The notes beneath the pieces were generated by a model. The model was not told the DNA's origin and ran no database searches. It was given only the letters and a program-made list of their open reading frames with translations. Source: Bradyrhizobium sp. MOS002 (GTDB lineage: Bacteria > Pseudomonadota > Alphaproteobacteria > Rhizobiales > Xanthobacteraceae). From it: a stretch of DNA of 64,000 nt. A program made the translations under genes and the position numbers. The stretch covers positions 697,501 through 761,500 of the forward strand of contig NZ_PYFX01000001.1 in assembly GCF_003020115.1 (NCBI RefSeq). Reading direction: 5' to 3'. This document shows, one piece after another, positions 55,226 through 64,000 of the stretch (positions are counted from its first letter, which is position 1; the number at the start of each line of letters is the position of its first letter).

Positions 55226-55347
55226 GTCGTCCCGGCGAAGGCCGGGACCCATACTCCGAGCCCTTAGTTGTTGTGCAAAAGGGTAACTCCGAGTCTTCGC
55301 CAAACCGCGCCCTGTGGTTATGGGTCCCGGCGTTCGCCGGGACGACA
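55226..55347. repeat. Palindromic repeat pair (family A), copy 6
   Basis: The left arm starts GTCGTCCCGGCGAAGGCCGG at 55226; the right arm ends near 55347 and has one changed loop base (GGCGTTCGCC). It fills the gap between gcrA and the convergent phoB gene. Confidence 0.9.
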
Positions 55348-55406
55348 TCGGAGATTGTGGCGGCAGCCCGCTAGATCACGTCTGCCAGCATCACACCGCA
55401 CATCTC

Positions 55407-56114
55407 CTACACCTGCTCCGCCTTGGCAAAACGATCATCCAGCGCGTAGCCGGCGCCGCGGACGGTGCGGATCGGGTCCTGCTCGCGACCGAGATTGAGC
55501 AGCTTGCGCAAGCGGCCGATATGCACGTCGACGGTGCGCTCGTCGATATAGATGTCGCGGCCCCAGACGCTGTCGAGCAGCTGCTCGCGCGAGAACACCC
55601 GGCCCGGATGCTCCAGGAAGAACTCCAGCAGGCGGTATTCGGTCGGACCGAGATCGATCGGCCGGCCCGAGCGCGCCACGCGGCGCTTGTCGCGGTCGAG
55701 CTCGATGTCGCCAAAAGCAAGGACGGTGGCGAGCCGCTCGGGGCTTGCGCGCCGCAGCAGGCCCTTCACGCGCGCCAGCAGCTCCGGGACCGAGAACGGC
55801 TTGACGATGTAATCGTCGGCGCCGGTCGCAAGACCCCGCACCCGCTCGCTCTCCTCGCCGCGCGCGGTGAGCATGATGATCGGGAGCTGCTTGGTCTCGG
55901 GACGGGTACGAAGCCGCCGGCACAATTCGATGCCTGACAGGCCCGGCAGCATCCAGTCGAGCACGATCAGATCGGGGATGTGCTCCTTGAGGCGGGTGTC
56001 GGCGTCGTCGCCGCGCATCACCGTCTCGACGTCGTAGCCGTCGCCTTCGAGGTTGTAGCGGAGAAGCTCGGTCAGCGCTTCCTCGTCCTCAACCACCATA
56101 ATGCGTGCGCCCAT
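55407..56114 (-). CDS. phoB: Phosphate response regulator PhoB
   Basis: This 235-residue response regulator has a receiver domain with acidic pocket (MVVEDEEALTELLRYNLEG), phospho-Asp in LIVLDWMLPGLSG and switch Lys in ADDYIVKPFSVPELLAR. The C-terminal winged helix (from ~130) contains LLEFFLEHPGRVFSREQLLD and RTVDVHIGRLRKLLN. It activates Pho-box promoters when phosphate is low. It is the last gene of the phoR-pst-phoU-phoB block. Confidence 0.97.
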   Translation of the reverse strand: MGARIMVVEDEEALTELLRYNLEGDGYDVETVMRGDDADTRLKEHIPDLIVLDWMLPGLSGIELCRRLRTRPETKQLPIIMLTARGEESERVRGLATGADDYIVKPFSVPELLARVKGLLRRASPERLATVLAFGDIELDRDKRRVARSGRPIDLGPTEYRLLEFFLEHPGRVFSREQLLDSVWGRDIYIDERTVDVHIGRLRKLLNLGREQDPIRTVRGAGYALDDRFAKAEQV

Positions 56115-56136
56115 CGGGTCGTCGCTCCTTAAGTCT

Positions 56137-56853
56137 TCAGGTGTTCGGTAGCGTGTTGGCGAAGGTCGTCATGTCGCCCTTCGGCCGCTTGTCGGTGATC
56201 GCCTGGCCCTCGATCATGTAGAACACGGTCTCGGCGATGTTGGTGGCGTGGTCGCCGATCCGCTCGATGTTCTTGGCGCAGAACATCAAATGGATGCAGA
56301 ACGAGATGTTGCGCGGATCCTCCATCATGTAGGTGAGGAGCTCGCGGAACAGCGAGGTGCAAATGGCGTCGACCTCCTCGTCGCCCTTCCACACCGCCAT
56401 CGCCGCCGGCAGATCATGCGCGGCATAGGCGTCCAGCACCGACTTGACCTGCTGCTGCACGAGGTCGGTCATGTGCTCGAGGCCGCGGAACAGCTTGAGC
56501 GGATGGAAGTCCGTCTCCAGCGCCGCGACGCGCTTGCCCATGTTCTTGGCGAGGTCGCCGATGCGCTCGAGATCGGTCGCGACGCGCATGGCGCCGACGA
56601 TCTCGCGCAGATCGATCGCCATCGGCTGGCGGCGGGCGATGGTGAGCACCGCGCGCTCCTCGATGCGCTTCTGCAGCGCATCGAGCTCGGTGTCGATGGC
56701 GACGACGCGCTGGCCGAGCGGGACGTCGCGCCGGATCAGCGCGTCGACGGACTCGACGATCATGCGCTCGGCGATGCCACCCATCTCGGCGACCAGGCGG
56801 GTGAGTTCCTGGAGGTCGGTGTCGAAGGCCTTTGCGGTATGTTCAGAACCCAT
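56137..56853 (-). CDS. phoU: Phosphate signalling regulator PhoU
   Basis: This 238-residue cytosolic protein has two PhoU helical repeats. Each carries an acidic metal motif: AMRVATDLERIGDLAKNMGK near 90 and LMFCAKNIERIGDHATNIAE near 195. It links the Pst transporter to PhoR and prevents Pho activation in rich phosphate. It sits 10 bases after pstB and 22 bases before phoB on the same strand. Confidence 0.96.
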   Translation of the reverse strand: MGSEHTAKAFDTDLQELTRLVAEMGGIAERMIVESVDALIRRDVPLGQRVVAIDTELDALQKRIEERAVLTIARRQPMAIDLREIVGAMRVATDLERIGDLAKNMGKRVAALETDFHPLKLFRGLEHMTDLVQQQVKSVLDAYAAHDLPAAMAVWKGDEEVDAICTSLFRELLTYMMEDPRNISFCIHLMFCAKNIERIGDHATNIAETVFYMIEGQAITDKRPKGDMTTFANTLPNT

Positions 56854-56863
56854 GTCGTGTCTC

Positions 56864-57688
56864 CTAGCCGAACCGGCCGGTGATGTAATCCTGCGTGCGC
56901 CGGTCGGTCGGCGACGTAAAGATCTTGCTGGTGTCGTCGAACTCGATCAGCTCGCCGAGATACATGAACGCGGTCTTGTCGGAGACGCGCGCCGCCTGCT
57001 GCATATTGTGGGTGACGATCGCGATCGTGTAATCCTCGGACAGCTCCTGGATCAGCTCCTCGACCTTGGCGGTCGAGATCGGGTCGAGCGCCGAACAGGG
57101 TTCGTCGAACAGGATCACCTCGGGCCGCACCGCGACGGTGCGGGCGATGCAGAGGCGCTGCTGCTGGCCGCCGGAGAGCGACAGGCCGGAGGCGTTGAGC
57201 TTGTCCTTGACCTCGTTCCACAACGCGCCGCCGCGCAGCGCCTTCTCGACGCGGCCGTCCATCTCGGACTTCGAGATCTTCTCATAGAGACGGATGCCGA
57301 ACGCGATGTTCTCGTAGATCGTCATCGGGAACGGCGTCGGCTTCTGGAATACCATACCGACGCGGGCGCGCAGCAAATTGAGGTCCAGCCTGGGGTCGAG
57401 GATGTTGGTCTGGTCGAGCATGAGCTGCCCGGTGGCGCGCTGGCCGGGATAGAGATCGTACATCCGGTTGAAGATGCGCAGCAGGGTCGACTTGCCGCAG
57501 CCCGACGGACCGATGAACGCCGTGACGCGGTTGGCGCCGAGCGTCAGGTTGATGTTCTTCAGCGCATGGTGCTCGCCGTAATAGAAGTTCAGGTTGCGCA
57601 CCGTCACCTTCGGAGGCGCCTCGGGCAGCGCCGCAGTCTGCGGCAGACCACCGGCCGCGCTCATCGACGATACGGAAAGATCACTCAT
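56864..57688 (-). CDS. pstB: Phosphate ABC transporter ATPase PstB
   Basis: This 274-residue ATPase of the high-affinity phosphate importer has Walker [10 protein letters not shown], the Q-loop [20 protein letters not shown], signature [17 protein letters not shown], Walker [15 protein letters not shown] and switch His in [21 protein letters not shown] ~28-residue N-terminal tail is extra relative to E. coli. The start overlaps the pstA stop by four bases (ATGA). Confidence 0.97.
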   Translation of the reverse strand: MSDLSVSSMSAAGGLPQTAALPEAPPKVTVRNLNFYYGEHHALKNINLTLGANRVTAFIGPSGCGKSTLLRIFNRMYDLYPGQRATGQLMLDQTNILDPRLDLNLLRARVGMVFQKPTPFPMTIYENIAFGIRLYEKISKSEMDGRVEKALRGGALWNEVKDKLNASGLSLSGGQQQRLCIARTVAVRPEVILFDEPCSALDPISTAKVEELIQELSEDYTIAIVTHNMQQAARVSDKTAFMYLGELIEFDDTSKIFTSPTDRRTQDYITGRFG

Positions 57689-58530
57689 TTTGCGGTCCTC
57701 TCGGCGCCAAGGATGCGCGCGCCAATATTAAGGGCAAGAACGGTCAGGGTGATGAGCAGCGCCCCGCTCCATGCCAACTGCTTCCAGTAGGCGTAGGGGC
57801 TCTGCACGAAGTTGTTGATGGTGACCGGCAGGTTCGCCATCGTCTTGTTCAGGCCAAGGCTGAAGAACTGGTTCGACAGCGCTGTGAACAGCAGCGGCGC
57901 GGTTTCACCGGCGACGCGAGCGGTCGCGAGCAGCACGCCGGTGATGAGACCCGATCGGGCAGCACGATAAGCGATCCGCTTGATCACCAGCGAGCGCGGC
58001 AGGCCGAGCGCCGAGGCCGCCTCGCGCAACGCGTTCGGCACCAGCAGCAGCATGTCCTCGGTCGTGCGCAGCACCACCGGGATCACGATGACCGCGAGCG
58101 CGAGCGAGCCTGCGATCGCCGAGAAGCCGCGCATCGGCACCACCACCGCGCCGTAGATGAACAGGCCGATGATGATCGAGGGCGCCGAGAGCAGGATGTC
58201 GTTGATGAAGCGGATCACCGAGGTGAGCCGGTCATTGCGGCCGTATTCGGCGAGATAGGTGCCGGCGAACATGCCGAGCGGCGCACCGATGCCGACGCCG
58301 ATCACGGTCATGATCAGCGAGCCGACGATGGCGTTGAGCAGACCGCCCTCGTTCGATCCCGGTGGCGGCGTGTTCTCGGTGAACAGCTGGACATTGAGGC
58401 CCGCCACGCCGTTGTAGAGCAGCGTGATCAGGATCAGCGCGAGCCAGGTGACGCCGAAGGCGGTTGCGGCGATGCAGAGCCCGCGGACGACGATGTCCTT
58501 GCGACGGCGGCGTGAATAGATCGGGTTCAT
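57685..58530 (-). CDS. pstA: Phosphate ABC transporter permease PstA
   Basis: This 281-residue membrane permease has about six helices. Typical motifs are [40 protein letters not shown] and the EAA loop [20 protein letters not shown]. It pairs with PstC. It begins four bases after the pstC stop and overlaps pstB at its own end. Confidence 0.96.
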   Translation of the reverse strand: MNPIYSRRRRKDIVVRGLCIAATAFGVTWLALILITLLYNGVAGLNVQLFTENTPPPGSNEGGLLNAIVGSLIMTVIGVGIGAPLGMFAGTYLAEYGRNDRLTSVIRFINDILLSAPSIIIGLFIYGAVVVPMRGFSAIAGSLALAVIVIPVVLRTTEDMLLLVPNALREAASALGLPRSLVIKRIAYRAARSGLITGVLLATARVAGETAPLLFTALSNQFFSLGLNKTMANLPVTINNFVQSPYAYWKQLAWSGALLITLTVLALNIGARILGAERTAK

Positions 58531-58534
58531 GGCG

Positions 58535-59533
58535 CTAGTTCCCCGCCTTCTTTTCCAGCCGCATCAGCATCAGCCGCGCTGCTGCGAGCACGAAGAACGT
58601 CAGCACGAACAGCAGGAGACCGAGCAGGATCAGGCCGGACTGGTGTAGGCCGTCGCTCTCGGCGAACTCGGATGCGATCGCCGCCGAGATCGTGGTGCCG
58701 GGGGCGAAGATCGACGACGAGATCCGGAACGAGTTGCCGATGATGAAGGTCACCGCCATGGTCTCGCCGAGCGCGCGGCCCAGCGCCAGCATGACGCCGC
58801 CGATGACGCCGACGCGGGTGTAGGGGATCACCACGCTGCGGACGACTTCCCAGGTGGTGCAGCCGACGCCGTAGGCGGCTTCCTTCAGCACCGGGGGCAC
58901 CGTCTTGAACACGTCGACCGAGATCGAGGTGATGAAGGGCAGCACCATGATGGCGAGGATCAGCGCGGCATTGAACAGGCTGAGATAGGACGGCGGGCCT
59001 GCGAAGATCGCGCCCAGCACGGGAACGCCATCGAAGATCTTGATCATGAAGGGCTGGAACGTGTTGGCCAGGAACGGGCCGAGCACGAAGAAGCCCCACA
59101 TGCCGTAGATGATCGAGGGGATGCCGGCGAGCAGCTCGATCGCCATGCCGATCGGGCGGCGCAGCCATTGCGGGCAGAGCTCGGTGAGGAAGATGGCAAT
59201 GCCGAGACCCACGGGAATGGCGATCAGCATCGCGATGAAGGAGGTCACGAGCGTGCCGTACATCGGCCCAAGCGCGCCGAGCACCGGCGGATCGGCGGAC
59301 GGCGCCCAGCGCTGCGTCCACAGGAACGAGACCCCGAATTCCTTCATCGCCGGAAAGGCGCCGACGATCAGCGAAATGATGATGCCGCCGAGGATCAGAA
59401 GCACCGAGATCGCGGAGAGCCGCGTGATCCAGTAGAAGGTGACGTCGCCGAGCTTGAACGCGCTCAAGGCCTTGGCCCGATCATACGGTCCGGCGTCGTC
59501 GATTACATCGCTCTGAACGGCCATCTCTGCCAC
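58535..59533 (-). CDS. pstC: Phosphate ABC transporter permease PstC
   Basis: This 332-residue membrane permease, about six helices, carries [40 protein letters not shown] and the EAA-like region [20 protein letters not shown]. The GTG at 59533 is preferred because AGGGGA lies 5 bases upstream; an ATG at 59524 is an alternative. A strong hairpin (59575-59605) separates it from pstS. Confidence 0.95.
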   Translation of the reverse strand: MAEMAVQSDVIDDAGPYDRAKALSAFKLGDVTFYWITRLSAISVLLILGGIIISLIVGAFPAMKEFGVSFLWTQRWAPSADPPVLGALGPMYGTLVTSFIAMLIAIPVGLGIAIFLTELCPQWLRRPIGMAIELLAGIPSIIYGMWGFFVLGPFLANTFQPFMIKIFDGVPVLGAIFAGPPSYLSLFNAALILAIMVLPFITSISVDVFKTVPPVLKEAAYGVGCTTWEVVRSVVIPYTRVGVIGGVMLALGRALGETMAVTFIIGNSFRISSSIFAPGTTISAAIASEFAESDGLHQSGLILLGLLLFVLTFFVLAAARLMLMRLEKKAGN

Positions 59534-59574
59534 GCCGATCCCCTGTACCAAATAGTATACGTTTTTTGTTGGTC

Positions 59575-59605
59575 CGTGCCCCGGATGCGGCGCATCCGGG
59601 GCACG
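59575..59605 (-). other. Strong hairpin between pstS and pstC
   Basis: A perfect 14-bp stem (CGTGCCCCGGATGC / GCATCCGGGGCACG) has a 3-base loop. On the coding strand it is followed by GACCAACAAAAAACG, which is A-rich, so it is not a classic terminator. It more likely protects the pstS mRNA 3' end, allowing more PstS than PstC, as REP elements do in E. coli. Confidence 0.75.
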
Positions 59606-59617
59606 AGCGGCGCGAGC

Positions 59618-60631
59618 TTAGCTCTTGATGTCGGCAGCCCAGGTCTTCTCGATCAGCTGAACGACCGGGTCCGGCATCGGGATGTAGTCGAGCTCTTCAG
59701 CCGCCTTGCCGCCGCTCTTGAAGGCCCAGCGGAAGAACTTGATGGCTTCCTGCGAGGCCGCCTTGTCGGTGGCGTCCTTGTGCATGAGGATGAAGGTCGC
59801 CGCCGTGATCGGCCAGGACTTCTCGCCGGGCTGGTCGGTCAGGATGACGTAGTAGCCGGGAGCCTTGGCCCAGTCGGCGTTGGCGGCGGCCGCCTGGAAG
59901 GCTTCGACGGTGGGCTGCACCGGCTTGCCGGCCTTGTTGACGAGACCGGTGTAGGTCAGCTTGTTCTGCTTGGCATAGGCGTACTCGACATAGCCGATCG
60001 AGTTCTTGGTCTGGCTGATGTTGCCGGACACGCCTTCGTTGCCCTTGGCGCCGACGCCGACCGGCCATTCGACGGCGGTGCCTTCACCGACCTTGCTCTT
60101 CCAGTCCGCGCTGGCCTTGGCGAGGTAGTTGGTGAAGTTGAAGGTGGTGCCCGAACCGTCCGAACGGCGGACCACGGTTATGGCCTCCGAGGGCAGCTTC
60201 ACGTTCGGGTTCAGCTTCTTGATCGCCGCGTCGTCCCATTTGGTGATCTTGCCGAGATAGATGCTGGCCAGGGTCTCGCCGTCGAACACCATCTCACCGG
60301 GCTTCACGCCCTCGATGTTGACGACGGGCACGATGGCGCCCATGACCATCGGCCACTGGACGAGGCCGTCCTTCTCGAGCTGCTCGGCCTTGAGCGGCGC
60401 GTCGCTGGCGCCGAACGTCACGGTCTTGGCCTGGATCTGCTTGATGCCGCCGCCGGAGCCGATCGACTGGTAGTTCAGACCGTTGCCGGTCTCCTTCTTG
60501 TAGGCGTCAGCCCATTTGGAATAGATCGGGAACGGGAACGTCGCACCGGCTCCGGTGATGTCGGCAGCAAAGGCCGCCGTCGTCGATGCGGCGACCATGC
60601 CAGCAGCGACGAGTGTTTTGAGGAAATTCAT
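59618..60631 (-). CDS. pstS: Phosphate-binding protein PstS
   Basis: This 337-residue periplasmic phosphate receptor has a signal peptide ([20 protein letters not shown], cleavage near FAAD). Binding-loop motifs are [33 protein letters not shown] and [17 protein letters not shown]. The ATG at 60631 has GGAG upstream; the longer frame runs through the Pho-box region and is rejected. It is the first pst gene, driven by the Pho box at 60731-60748. Confidence 0.96.
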   Translation of the reverse strand: MNFLKTLVAAGMVAASTTAAFAADITGAGATFPFPIYSKWADAYKKETGNGLNYQSIGSGGGIKQIQAKTVTFGASDAPLKAEQLEKDGLVQWPMVMGAIVPVVNIEGVKPGEMVFDGETLASIYLGKITKWDDAAIKKLNPNVKLPSEAITVVRRSDGSGTTFNFTNYLAKASADWKSKVGEGTAVEWPVGVGAKGNEGVSGNISQTKNSIGYVEYAYAKQNKLTYTGLVNKAGKPVQPTVEAFQAAAANADWAKAPGYYVILTDQPGEKSWPITAATFILMHKDATDKAASQEAIKFFRWAFKSGGKAAEELDYIPMPDPVVQLIEKTWAADIKS

Positions 60632-60730
60632 GCTGGTCTCCATACAGGGGAGCGAAGCGCCATCAGCGCCCGATCGCGCTCCCCGTGCCGCCCCTTTAGG
60701 AGCGGACAGCTGAGCTTTTACGAAGGTTTG

Positions 60731-60748
60731 GTGACAGTCGGATGACAG
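60731..60748 (-). promoter_or_regulatory. Pho box of the pstS promoter
   Basis: The minus strand reads CTGTCAT-CCGA-CTGTCAC, two direct repeats with 4-base spacing, matching the PhoB consensus at 13 of 14 conserved positions. It lies about 100 bases before the pstS start and just after the phoR stop, so pstS has its own phosphate-controlled promoter. Confidence 0.93.
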
Positions 60749-60774
60749 TCTTAAGCATTTGAAAATGCTGGTAT

Positions 60775-62073
60775 TTAGCTCAAAGCCGCAGGCTTGCCCT
60801 GGGGAAAACAAGCGGTGAAAGTGGCGCCCTGTTTGGGCACGCTTTCGATCAGAAGCCGGCCGCGATGGCGGTTAACAATATGTTTCACCAGCGATAATCC
60901 GAGGCCGGTGCCGCCCTGCGAGCGGCTGTCGCCGACATCGACCCGGTAGAAGCGCTCGGTCAGCCGCGGCAAATGCTCCGGCGCGATGCCGGGGCCGAAA
61001 TCCCGGACCATGACCCGGATTTCCTGAGTTCCATCAGGGGCGGCGCCTGATATCAGCGACACGATGACGCGACCGCCCGAAGCGCCGTATTTGAGCGCGT
61101 TCTCGATCAAATTCTCGAACAGGCGGAGCAGCTCCTCGCGGTCGCCCGCGATCAGCACCGGGGTCTCAGGCAGTTGGGTCTCGACCTCGACCTGACGTTC
61201 CCGCGCCAGCGGCTCGAGCCCATCGGCGACCTGCAAGATGATCGGAAGCAGATCGACCAGGGTGTCGGGCCGCACATGGGCCGACAGCTCCACCCGTGAG
61301 AGCGAGAGCAGATCGTCGATCAGGCGCGCCATCCGGGTGGCCTGGTTGTGCATGATGCCGAGGAACCGCTCGCGCGCCTTGGGATCGTCCTTGGCCTGGC
61401 CCTGGAGCGTGTCGATGAAGCCGGACAGCGCGGCCAGCGGCGTGCGCAGCTCGTGGCTAGCATTGGCGACGAAATCGGCCCGCATCTCCTCGACCCGGCG
61501 CAGCGGCGTCTGGTCGTGGAAGGTCATCAGCATGCATTTGTCGGCGCCGCCGAAGGTGGTCGGCACCGGCACCGGCGTGATGGTCAGCTCCATCCAGCGA
61601 TCGACCGGGACATGGTCGAGATAGGTCGCGCGCCGCGGCTCGGTGGTCGCGATCGACTCGCGTAGCGCCGTGATGATCTCGGGCGAGCGCAGCGCGAACT
61701 GAGCGAGCTCATTCCGGCGTAGCGCCGGCGCGAGCTGGGCGGCCGCGGCGTTGAGATGGATGACGCGGCCGGCACGGTCGAGCAGCACCGCGGGATCGGG
61801 CATGCCGGCGACCACCGCGGCCACCGCCGCGCTCTCGACCGGGTTGACGCGGCGGGTCTCTTCGCGCGAGGCGGCGGTATCGTGCAGGCGCCACGGGATC
61901 AGCGCTGCGGCCGCGATGCAGAGGAACACCGCGATCGCATGCAGCGCCGACAATTCGCCCAGCGAGACCACCACCGACAGCGCCAGCGCCGCGGCGATCA
62001 GGATGACGGTCGAGTGCCGCAGCCGGTCGGACCAGGGCTGGGCGGAGGGAGAAGATGGGGCGTCGATCGCCAT
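60775..62073 (-). CDS. phoR: Phosphate sensor histidine kinase PhoR
   Basis: This 432-residue inner-membrane kinase has two N-terminal helices ([40 protein letters not shown]), a PAS domain (about 85-190), HisKA with the phospho-His in [20 protein letters not shown], and an HATPase domain ([53 protein letters not shown]). The ATG at 62073 follows GGAGAAG. It phosphorylates PhoB under phosphate limitation. Confidence 0.96.
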   Translation of the reverse strand: MAIDAPSSPSAQPWSDRLRHSTVILIAAALALSVVVSLGELSALHAIAVFLCIAAAALIPWRLHDTAASREETRRVNPVESAAVAAVVAGMPDPAVLLDRAGRVIHLNAAAAQLAPALRRNELAQFALRSPEIITALRESIATTEPRRATYLDHVPVDRWMELTITPVPVPTTFGGADKCMLMTFHDQTPLRRVEEMRADFVANASHELRTPLAALSGFIDTLQGQAKDDPKARERFLGIMHNQATRMARLIDDLLSLSRVELSAHVRPDTLVDLLPIILQVADGLEPLARERQVEVETQLPETPVLIAGDREELLRLFENLIENALKYGASGGRVIVSLISGAAPDGTQEIRVMVRDFGPGIAPEHLPRLTERFYRVDVGDSRSQGGTGLGLSLVKHIVNRHRGRLLIESVPKQGATFTACFPQGKPAALS

Positions 62074-62106
62074 CGGGGCGGGCTTCTCCAAAGGACCTTG
62101 CGCCGG

Positions 62107-63162
62107 TCAGGCGCCGCTGTCGCTGCGCTTCCTCACGTAAGCGGCTTCAGGCGCGGGGCCGGGATCGAGCTTGAGCGCGGCCTGCTGCAGGCGTTTCGAT
62201 CGTGCACCGATGATAACTTCGCGAAACGTCAGCAAGATTACAGAAATGACGAAAGGGGATAGATAATAGAGGACGCGGAACAGCAGCATCCCGCCCAGCA
62301 GCTCCTCGCGGTCCATCTGCCAGAGCCCGACCAGCATGGCCGCGTCGAACACACCAAGGCCTCCGGGCGAGTGGCTGGCAAAGCCGAGCAGCGTGGCCGA
62401 GACGAAGATCACCGCGACCACCACGAAGCCGAGATTGGGCTCGTCCGGGACCAGCACGTACATCGCGAGCGCGCAGAAGCCGAGATCGATGATGCCGATC
62501 GCGATCTGGAGCAGCGTCAGCGGGCCGCCCGGCAGCATCACGGTCCAGGGCCCGCGGCCCACCATACGGGGCTGGGTCCAGACCCAGACCACGTAAGCGA
62601 CGAGCCCGACGAGGATCATCATCGCCAGCGTCCGGTTCAGCCACGGCGGAAGCATGTCGATCGAGGCCGCAGCCTCCGGATGATAGGAGATGCCGAGGCC
62701 CAGCACCGCGGCATTGCCGAGCCAGAAGGTTAGGCCGGCGAGGAAGCAGATCTTTGCGACGTCGATCGCGTTCAGCCCATAGGCGGAATAGATGCGGTAG
62801 CGCACCGCGCCGCCGGTGAAGACGCTGGCGCCGACATTGTGGCCAATCGAATAGCTGGTGAAGGCGGCGAGCGCGTTGATCCGATAGGGCACGTGGGGGT
62901 GGCCGATCGCGCGCACGGCGAACAGGTCATAGAAGGTCAGCGTGAAATAGCCCGCGGCGACGAACAGCGCCGCCATCGCAATCTGGCTCGGCTCGGTGCT
63001 CTTGATCGCTTCGAGGACTTCGTTGACATCGATGCCGCGCAGCATGTGGTAGAGCACATAGCAAGCGATGCCAATGACCGCGACGCTGATCACAACTCCA
63101 AGCTTATGCAGGATTTGCTTCTGGCGCAGAAACGACATCGCCCTGCGTACGGCTTCCAGCAT
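62107..63162 (-). CDS. YbhN/UPF0104-type membrane protein (LPG synthase transmembrane fold)
   Basis: This 351-residue inner-membrane protein has about eight hydrophobic segments. It matches the LPG_synthase_TM family (GYFTLTFYDLFAVRAIGHPH, SYSIGHNVGASVFTGGAVRY RIYSAYGLN, FASHSPGGLGVFDAAMLVGL). It lacks the soluble DUF2156 transferase of MprF, so it may flip a lipid or carry another role. It lies 33 bases before phoR on the same strand and could be co-transcribed. Confidence 0.87.
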   Translation of the reverse strand: MLEAVRRAMSFLRQKQILHKLGVVISVAVIGIACYVLYHMLRGIDVNEVLEAIKSTEPSQIAMAALFVAAGYFTLTFYDLFAVRAIGHPHVPYRINALAAFTSYSIGHNVGASVFTGGAVRYRIYSAYGLNAIDVAKICFLAGLTFWLGNAAVLGLGISYHPEAAASIDMLPPWLNRTLAMMILVGLVAYVVWVWTQPRMVGRGPWTVMLPGGPLTLLQIAIGIIDLGFCALAMYVLVPDEPNLGFVVVAVIFVSATLLGFASHSPGGLGVFDAAMLVGLWQMDREELLGGMLLFRVLYYLSPFVISVILLTFREVIIGARSKRLQQAALKLDPGPAPEAAYVRKRSDSGA

Positions 63163-63613
63163 CTAAACCTCGAACAACGCTTCAGCGGCCAGGGTGGCCG
63201 GCGAACAGGCGGACGACACGCAGGCACCCGACGAACCCTCGCTGCCGGTCCCGGCATCGCGCATACCCGCTATCCCTCCACTAGCGCGTTTCCGGGCGGA
63301 GTGGAATTCGGCAATTCGAACAAAAACTCGTGCCTTCAATATTTTAGGCAGGGTTGCGGGCTCCTGATGCACGGTTTGGCGCTTTCGGCGGCAAGACTGA
63401 CGCGAATCTCCATGGCAATCCTGCGCAGTGGCCATGAAGTTTTGATGATTTCGACCGCACAATGTTCCGTCACGGCTTAAGCCGACGTCAATCTATGGGG
63501 TACCCCCGCCTGTTGAAAGAGGGGTGGCCGGAGCGTTTGTTCACGGTTTTCGATGTGCCGGGAGGGTCGCGCAGCCGCGCTCCTGACTTCCGCAGTCAGG
63601 GTGCACGGCAACA
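63163..63613. other. Intergenic stretch without a supported gene
   Basis: About 450 bases between the YbhN-like gene and a small membrane-protein gene. Short open frames exist on both strands but have no initiation signal or family match. The region around 63290-63345 is AT-richer and may hold the promoter of the YbhN/phoR genes. No repeat of families A, B or C is present. Confidence 0.6.
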
Positions 63614-63916
63614 TCACAGAGTGGCAGGCGGCGCGGTGCGCGAGACCACCCGGTCGCGCAGCCAGGCGCCGATGGCGCCGCCGACGAGATAGCAGGCGAA
63701 CATGATCAGGCCGAGGTCGAGCCAGTAGCCGAAGCGGCCGGGGACCACGCGCGCGAACGAGACCGCGACCAGGCCGGCAGCAAGCACGGCGAGCCAGCGC
63801 GCGGTCACCTTCGAGGTGCCGTTGCCGCGCTGGACCACCGAGATCCAGCCCATGCAGAAGCCGAGCAGCAGCGAGCCTATCAGCCAGCCCAGATGGAACG
63901 AGACGAGATAGGGCAT
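63614..63916 (-). CDS. Small membrane protein, 100 aa
   Basis: This protein has three or so hydrophobic segments (MPYLVSFHLGWLIGSLLLGF CMGWISVVQ; WLAVLAAGLVAVSFARVVPG; YWLDLGLIMFACYLVGGAIG) and a basic C-terminus (AWLRDRVVSRTAPPATL). No family was recognised. The ATG at 63916 has GAGG upstream and lies two bases after the stop of the OmpA-type gene, so it is probably co-transcribed with it and may assist it. Confidence 0.78.
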   Translation of the reverse strand: MPYLVSFHLGWLIGSLLLGFCMGWISVVQRGNGTSKVTARWLAVLAAGLVAVSFARVVPGRFGYWLDLGLIMFACYLVGGAIGAWLRDRVVSRTAPPATL

Positions 63917-63918
63917 CG

Positions 63919-64000
63919 TCACCTCACCAGAAATTCGATGCGGCGGTTCTGCGCCTTGGCGTCTTCGCTGTCATTGCCGGCAACCGGCTGCGTGCTGCCG
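63919..64000 (-). CDS. OmpA-family C-terminus (5' part outside window)
   Basis: The minus strand encodes GSTQPVAGNDSEDAKAQNRR then IEFLVR and stop, the conserved end of an OmpA/MotB-type peptidoglycan-binding domain (NRRIEF). Only about 27 residues are in the window, so the whole protein could be an Omp/lipoprotein or a larger fusion. The following gene starts two bases after this stop. Confidence 0.75.
   Translation of the reverse strand, partial: GSTQPVAGNDSEDAKAQNRRIEFLVR

Noticed and set aside
59575..59605. Hairpin between pstS and pstC as a full terminator
   Set aside because: The tail after the stem in the transcribed direction is A-rich, and pstC lacks another promoter in view, so complete termination is unlikely.
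63163..63462. 99-residue open frame upstream of the YbhN-like gene
   Set aside because: No ribosome site, no family match, Arg/Ser-rich composition and position across the likely promoter.

Overview
The window is a high-GC, densely coded stretch of an alphaproteobacterial chromosome. The best match is Bradyrhizobium or a close relative (Nitrobacteraceae). The evidence is the gene order phoR-pstSCAB-phoU-phoB, gcrA, the long alphaproteobacterial dCTP deaminase, a SAM-II riboswitch on metZ, and many copies of short palindromic repeats built on GTCGTCCCGGCGAAGGCCGG. No phage, plasmid, insertion sequence or CRISPR array was seen. Genes are mostly intact and often translationally coupled (TGATG or ATGA junctions). 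Both window ends cut a gene: a PotA-type ATPase at the left and an OmpA-type C-terminus at the right.

Layout. 2-3320: spermidine/putrescine-type ABC transporter plus a PuuE-like deacetylase. 3531-8934: K+/H+ antiporter, MscS channel, methionine aminopeptidase, RadC, glycine-zipper protein. 9098-11889: small unknown protein, lysozyme-like/peptidoglycan-binding protein, AprI/Inh-type inhibitor. 11889-16515: a nitrate/sulfonate/thiamine-precursor-type ABC operon with a D-2-hydroxyacid dehydrogenase, divergent from a creatininase-family gene. 16655-27472: secreted protein, a two-barrel porin fusion, chemotaxis receptor, CNNM/CorC-type protein, PilZ protein, FMN glutamate-synthase-like protein, ferredoxin-NADP reductase, ATP-grasp protein. 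27494-36209: a pentose cluster on the minus strand (LacI regulator, xylB, xylA, ribose/xylose-type ABC transporter, aldose dehydrogenase, lactonase). 36299-44075: GNAT, XRE-cupin, tRNA-Gly(CCC), ogt, AraC, VOC, SRPBCC, Met/Gly-rich secreted protein, MATE pump, unknown protein, PAS protein. 44254-46817: dcd and the SAM-II-controlled metZ. 46980-50044: OpgC-type transferase with two SGNH hydrolase-like proteins. 50238-55168: apaG, hslO, argF, argD, gcrA. 55407-62073: the Pho regulon core. 62107-64000: YbhN-like membrane protein, a small membrane protein and the OmpA end.

The pieces connect in several places. The phosphate block carries a near-perfect Pho box before pstS and a strong hairpin between pstS and pstC. 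The metZ leader shows promoter, SAM-II aptamer, and competing antiterminator and terminator hairpins. The gcrA upstream region has a cluster of GANTC (CcrM) sites. The pentose cluster encodes an isomerase route and an oxidative route side by side. The opgC operon pairs one SGNH protein with intact catalytic blocks and one that has lost them. These last two systems, the double-barrel porin and the argD leader hairpin are the most interesting leads.
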